Below, piece by piece: positions 5,901-8,171 of a stretch of DNA of 8,171 nucleotides. The notes under the pieces were generated by a model. The model saw nothing but the letters and a program-made list of their open reading frames with translations, was not told the origin of the DNA and searched no databases. The stretch comes from an uncultured Lachnospiraceae bacterium (GTDB lineage: Bacteria; Bacillota; Clostridia; Lachnospirales; Lachnospiraceae), in contig CANQYH010000140.1 in assembly GCA_947628025.1 (NCBI GenBank), forward strand, positions 1 through 8,171, written 5' to 3'. The position numbers and the translations under genes were made by a program. The stretch's first letter is position 1. Every line of letters starts with the position of its first letter.

Positions 5901-6045
5901 TTCCACAGGAACAGGAGCAGCTGTTGATCTCGCTGCCCCTGACTTCCAGGCGCACGTGGTACTGACGGCCATGATCCTCCACCGTACCCTCTACGCCCGT
6001 TTCCCCTTTCCAGAAAACCTTTGTCTGCATTTTGACGATTCTCAT
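2911..6045 (-). CDS. SWIM zinc finger and SNF2-family helicase/ATPase
   Basis: The 1044-residue product is a bacterial Snf2 ATPase. At the N-terminus a SWIM zinc finger is visible as CSCSCG and, twelve residues further, CPH (about residues 43-59). A long middle region to about residue 560 fits the SNF2 helicase-associated domain. The motor follows: Walker A DDMGLGKT (614-621), DEAQ box VIDEAQYIKN (710-719), motif III LTGTPIENR (739-747), motif V SLKAGGTGLNLTAAD (950-964) and motif VI QAADRAHRIGQ (980-990). It should use ATP to translocate on double-stranded DNA and remodel protein-DNA complexes; SWIM members in bacteria have no settled role. All motor motifs are intact. The ATG at 6045 is chosen over a TTG at 6051 because GGAGG lies six bases before the ATG. 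It starts 55 bp after argS ends with no promoter or terminator seen between, so co-transcription is likely. Confidence 0.95.
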   Translation of the reverse strand: MRIVKMQTKVFWKGETGVEGTVEDHGRQYHVRLEVRGSEINSCSCSCGNGSSYRGPCPHEKALFEYYEKWSEGAPDRPVSTSAQVRTMIREYTNREVASIAERETEEPVQLVPRLFIQRQDIRVEFRVGRKRYYVVRDLVAFSEAVENGSYVEYGKTLAFYHSRDAFDVNSRKLLDMILEVSDAYREHYMEFRKSLYAAAPVMRDLNLIRVRRDRFFGLLAGQEVETEDAQGRKKNMRVRQENPVVTVNVERAGGRGIRVSLDKGLMSFMGEKHLYIVKGDDLYQCEPAFSRQMEVFFRQMTQGYGAPYEVLVNEKDVPLFYERVLKKIESYGMLRCRDVDWDTYRPVELKARFVLESPDANTVILRPTLSYGSYSFHPMEDEHVPANISRDVPGEFRVGRVLAKYFQYREPGTNDLMIKNDEAAVYRLVSEGIAELKQLGEVWLPEDMSHLRVAPPKEVSVGIQADSGWLTLTVDAGDLNGSELSEILEAYREKRSYYRLKSGEFLRLEDDGLMTVARMVEGMDVPKKDQKNREFQVPLYRALYLDSLYRERRDLRLERNARFKSIVRGMRSVEDSDFELPEGFDRILRGYQKVGYRWLRTLDFYGFGGILADDMGLGKTVQIISLLFDESRKEKSVSLIVCPASLVYNWECEIQKFAPSLRVLLATGSALEREERLKQMQDYEVVVTSYDLLKRDLALYQKQEFRFQVIDEAQYIKNPTTQSARAVKAVKARTRFALTGTPIENRLSELWSIFDFLMPGFLYSYSRFKERFESPIVREGSGEALEMLRRMTAPFLLRRLKRDVLKELPEKLETVVYSQMEAQQKELYAARALQLKERLEGGEQDSKIQILAALTRLRQICCDPRLVYEDYKGGSAKLETCMDLLSSGVESGYQILLFSQFTSMLELIRQRLEEASVPCFMLTGATPKEERLRLVNAFQKGEAPVFLISLKAGGTGLNLTAADMVIHYDPWWNVAAQNQAADRAHRIGQEKTVTVVQLITKGTVEENILKLQQAKADLADQIITDENVSLGSLSYEEILGLLE

Positions 6046-6051
6046 GGACAA

Positions 6052-6056
6052 CCTCC
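6052..6056 (-). promoter_or_regulatory. Ribosome binding site that sets the SNF2 start
   Basis: GGAGG on the minus strand sits six bases before the ATG at 6045. It directly abuts the in-frame TTG at 6051, which is therefore unlikely to be used. Confidence 0.8.
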
Positions 6057-6100
6057 GCCATGGAAAACATAGGAAACGCCAACGAACGATCTTCCGATCT

Positions 6101-7912
6101 TTACATACGCTCCGGGGCGCTAAAGCCCAGCAGACCGATGCAGGTCTCCAGCACGCGCTTCACCAGCGTGATCAGCGCGATATAACCGGCCTGCTTTTTG
6201 GCGTCCTCCTCTTTCAGGATCATCGTCGTATTATAGAAACTGCCGAACGCGTCGGACAGCTCATAGATGAACTGGCAGAGCCGGTGCGGCGCATTCTCCA
6301 AAAACGCGGTCTCGACCACGTCGTTGAACGCCGACAGTTTCCGCATCAGGGCCTTCTCCTCCGCGGATCCGGCGGGACGGATCTGCTCCTGCTTCTCAGC
6401 CGCCGGGCCGCCCTTTCCGCTCTGCAGCTCCGCATACCGGGCCAGGATCGACTTGATCCGAACGATCGTATACAGGATATACGGCCCGGTATTGCCCTCA
6501 AACGATGTGAAGCGGTCGATATCGAACACATAGTCCTTGGACACCTGGTTGGAAAGGTCCCCGTATTTTAAGGCCGCCAATCCGATGATCCGCGAGGCTT
6601 TTCTGGCCTCCTCCTCGTCCATGGTCCGGTTTTCCATGATCCGCTCGTATACCTTGTCGTTGATCTCCTGCACCAGGTATTCCAGCCGCATGACGCCGCC
6701 GTCCCTGGTCTTGAACGGTTTCCCGTCTTTGCCGTTCATGGTCCCGAACATCAGATGGACCAGCTTCGTCTCCGGCTTCACGTAGCCGGCCTTTTTCGCC
6801 ACGCGGAAGACCTGGATGAAATGCAGCTCCTGGCGCTTGTCCGTGATGTAAATGTATTCGGACGGAGCGTAAAGCCGCTCCCTCTCCAGGATCGTGCCCA
6901 GATCGGAGGTGGCGTAAAGAGCCGCGCCGTCGGACTTGCGGATGATGCAGGGCGGCAGTTCCTTGGGGTCTGACGGTTCCGCGATATCCACCACCAGCGC
7001 GCCCTCGCTGGTGTAAGCCAGGCCCCGCTGCTGCAGGTCCTCGATCAGTTCCGCGATATAGGGTTTGGAATCGCTTTCCCCTTTCCAGAGGTCAAAATAC
7101 ACTTCCAGATTGTCATAGTTCTTTTTCAGATCCGGCAGAGACAGCGCCATGATGTGCTTCCAGATGGCGACAAACGGCGGATAGCCCTCCTGCAGCCTGC
7201 GGGTCGCCTCATGGGCGCGGTCCTTAAACGCCTCGTCCGTCTTGGACCTGGCGCTGGCCGCCGGATAGATCTCCTCCAGCTCGCCGATCGTAAACGGGGC
7301 TTCTCCCGGATATTCTCCGGCAAAGCTTTCATCAAAATACGGCAGATCCGGCTTCCGGTCCCGCAGTTCCTCAATGATCAGTCCCATCTGCAGGCCCCAG
7401 TCGCCCAGATGTACGTCGCCGATCATATGATAGCCCAGGAAATTGCCCATGCGCTTGATGCACTCGCCGATGATCGCCGGGCGCAGATGGCCCACATGCA
7501 GGGGTTTCGCCACATTCGCCCCGCCGTAATCCACGATGACCGTGGTCCCGCGGCCGATATCCTCCGCGCCCAGTTTCTCCTCCCGGCGCATCTGCTCCAG
7601 ATAGTAGGCCAGGTATGCCTCGCTGAGGCGCAGATTGATAAAGCCCGGCATCACCGCCTGCAGATCCGAAAACATCGGCGGGCAGTCCGCATCCTGCCGC
7701 GCCTCACGCTGTTTCAGGCACGCGGTCACCTCGCCCGCGATCTCAATGGGTTTCTTTTTATAGGCTTTGGCGGCCGCCATGGCTCCGTTGCACTGGTATT
7801 CGCACAGATCCGGCCGGTTGGAAAGCGTCACTTTCCCGTAATCCGCCGCATAGCCGCAGGCCGCAAACGCCGCCCGCATTTCTTCTGCAATACAATCAAG
7901 AATCTTTTTCAC
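6101..7912 (-). CDS. argS: Arginyl-tRNA synthetase
   Basis: The 603-residue product charges tRNA-Arg with arginine in the cytoplasm. It begins with the N-terminal tRNA-recognition domain (VKKILDCIAEEM, first residue read as Met), followed by the class I catalytic core with the HIGH-type motif HVGH (139-142) in GGANVAKPLHVGHLRPA, the family block GDVHLGDWGLQMG (165-177), and a KMSK-like loop reduced to GKPFKTRDG (397-405), as is common in ArgRS. The C-terminal DALR anticodon-binding domain runs from about 474 (GPYILYTIVRIKSI) to the end. The GTG at 7912 is chosen because AAGGAG lies eight bases upstream and the protein then starts as usual for the family. A longer frame to 7960 would begin at or upstream of the predicted transcription start. 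Length and motifs are normal, and it is presumably essential. Confidence 0.97.
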   Translation of the reverse strand: MKKILDCIAEEMRAAFAACGYAADYGKVTLSNRPDLCEYQCNGAMAAAKAYKKKPIEIAGEVTACLKQREARQDADCPPMFSDLQAVMPGFINLRLSEAYLAYYLEQMRREEKLGAEDIGRGTTVIVDYGGANVAKPLHVGHLRPAIIGECIKRMGNFLGYHMIGDVHLGDWGLQMGLIIEELRDRKPDLPYFDESFAGEYPGEAPFTIGELEEIYPAASARSKTDEAFKDRAHEATRRLQEGYPPFVAIWKHIMALSLPDLKKNYDNLEVYFDLWKGESDSKPYIAELIEDLQQRGLAYTSEGALVVDIAEPSDPKELPPCIIRKSDGAALYATSDLGTILERERLYAPSEYIYITDKRQELHFIQVFRVAKKAGYVKPETKLVHLMFGTMNGKDGKPFKTRDGGVMRLEYLVQEINDKVYERIMENRTMDEEEARKASRIIGLAALKYGDLSNQVSKDYVFDIDRFTSFEGNTGPYILYTIVRIKSILARYAELQSGKGGPAAEKQEQIRPAGSAEEKALMRKLSAFNDVVETAFLENAPHRLCQFIYELSDAFGSFYNTTMILKEEDAKKQAGYIALITLVKRVLETCIGLLGFSAPERM

Positions 7913-7920
7913 GTTTCCGT

Positions 7921-7926
7921 CTCCTT
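7921..7926 (-). promoter_or_regulatory. Ribosome binding site that sets the argS start
   Basis: AAGGAG on the minus strand lies eight bases before the GTG at 7912, the strongest ribosome site in the window, and compensates for the non-ATG start. Confidence 0.85.
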
Positions 7927-7962
7927 TTCCCGTCTTCCGGGTCTTCCGCTCATTAAACACAC

Positions 7963-7991
7963 ATTATAACGGATTTCTGCGGATAAGGCAA
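7963..7991 (-). promoter_or_regulatory. Sigma-A promoter for argS (and probably SNF2)
   Basis: On the minus strand TTGCCT (7986-7991) and a perfect TATAAT (7963-7968) are 17 bp apart. The start is expected near 7956, giving a leader of about 45 nt. That is too short for a T-box, so argS here is not T-box controlled from this promoter. Confidence 0.8.
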
Positions 7992-8030
7992 GATTTCCCT
8001 TTCTTTTTCCGTCCGGCCTTTCCGTTATAA
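7964..8030. repeat. 10-bp perfect inverted repeat around the argS promoter
   Basis: TTATAACGGA (7964-7973) and TCCGTTATAA (8021-8030) are exact reverse complements, with 47 bp between them. The left arm covers most of the argS -10 box, and the right arm lies upstream of the -35. This spacing could allow a looped repressor or a weak divergent promoter, but there is no rightward gene in the window to serve. Confidence 0.5.
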
Positions 8031-8043
8031 ACCGCAGGCCCTT

Positions 8044-8171
8044 TCAGGATACATGCTCCGCAAAAGTGCCGCAGGTCTTTTTAAAGGCCTCGATCTTTTC
8101 GTCGCTGATCTCCACGCTCACATAGGCGATCGCGTACCAGGCGAAATCCGTCTTCCCGTAGACCACATACC
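8044..8171 (-). CDS. Unrecognised protein, C-terminal 41 residues (runs off right edge)
   Basis: One minus-strand frame is open from the window edge to a TGA at 8044-8046, encoding a tail that includes YVVYGKTDFAWYAIAYVSVE and ends KKTCGTFAEHVS. The other two minus frames have stops within this stretch. The mix of hydrophobic and charged residues reads like a real folded protein end, with a likely strand (AIAYVSVEI) and then an amphipathic helix (DEKIEAFKKTCGTF). I do not recognise the family. It is co-directional with argS, but the argS promoter lies between them. No clear terminator with a T tract follows its stop. Confidence 0.6.
   Translation of the reverse strand, partial: YVVYGKTDFAWYAIAYVSVEISDEKIEAFKKTCGTFAEHVS

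Noticed and set aside
4693..6072. Plus-strand 459-codon open frame
   Set aside because: It is entirely antisense to the SNF2 gene, whose motifs are unmistakable; the product has no recognisable features.
7913..7960. Longer argS start at GTG 7960
   Set aside because: It lies at or upstream of the predicted transcription start, lacks a ribosome site, and adds residues not found in ArgRS; GTG 7912 has AAGGAG at good spacing.
7154..7969. Plus-strand 271-codon open frame
   Set aside because: It is antisense to argS, with no promoter or ribosome site of its own.
1..8171. CRISPR array, insertion sequence, tRNA/rRNA or a complete defence or toxin-antitoxin system
   Set aside because: I saw no regularly spaced long repeats, transposase or integrase motifs, tRNA-like cloverleaf with conserved TTCGA loop, or toxin partner next to the HTH regulator.

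Overview
The window looks like a chromosomal segment from a moderately high-GC Bacillota, most likely a Clostridia (Lachnospiraceae/Oscillospiraceae-type) bacterium. The reasons are strong AGGAG-type ribosome binding sites, sigma-A promoters with 17-bp spacers, a Bacillus-type xanthine phosphoribosyltransferase, a Firmicutes-style SWIM-SNF2 helicase and an HTH_26/YozG-like small regulator. The genus cannot be fixed from the sequence. There is no transposase, integrase, tRNA, rRNA or CRISPR array.

Layout. (a) 1-102, minus: the first 34 codons of an MgtC/SapB-like membrane protein that runs off the left edge. (b) 103-546: an AT-rich divergent intergenic region. On the minus strand it holds a near-consensus promoter (TTGACA-17-TATGAT), tandem helically phased repeats just upstream of the -35 box, and a strong intrinsic terminator between that promoter and the MgtC-like gene. 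On the plus strand it holds weaker promoter candidates and CCAAATAT repeats. (c) 547-975, plus: a small Cro/C1-type HTH regulator with an unusual acidic tail, ended by a hairpin terminator that should work in both directions. (d) 1207-2124 and 2220-2801, minus: xpt followed by a DapA/NanA-superfamily aldolase-like gene, probably one transcription unit with its own promoter. (e) 2911-6045, minus: a 1044-residue SWIM-SNF2 ATPase. (f) 6101-7912, minus: argS with a good sigma-A promoter. SNF2 starts 55 bp after argS stops and may be co-transcribed. (g) 8044-8171, minus: the last 41 codons of an unrecognised gene.

How it fits together. Most of the window is housekeeping: translation (argS), purine salvage (xpt) and a chromatin/RNA-polymerase-type SNF2 ATPase of unknown role. 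The least explained part is the left intergenic region. There a strong promoter feeds almost directly into a terminator, implying either attenuation of the MgtC-like gene or an RNA of about 80 nt. A divergent small regulator with repeated DNA motifs in front of it lies next door. I see no convincing new multi-gene system; the intergenic region and the aldolase-like gene with altered active-site motif are the best leads.
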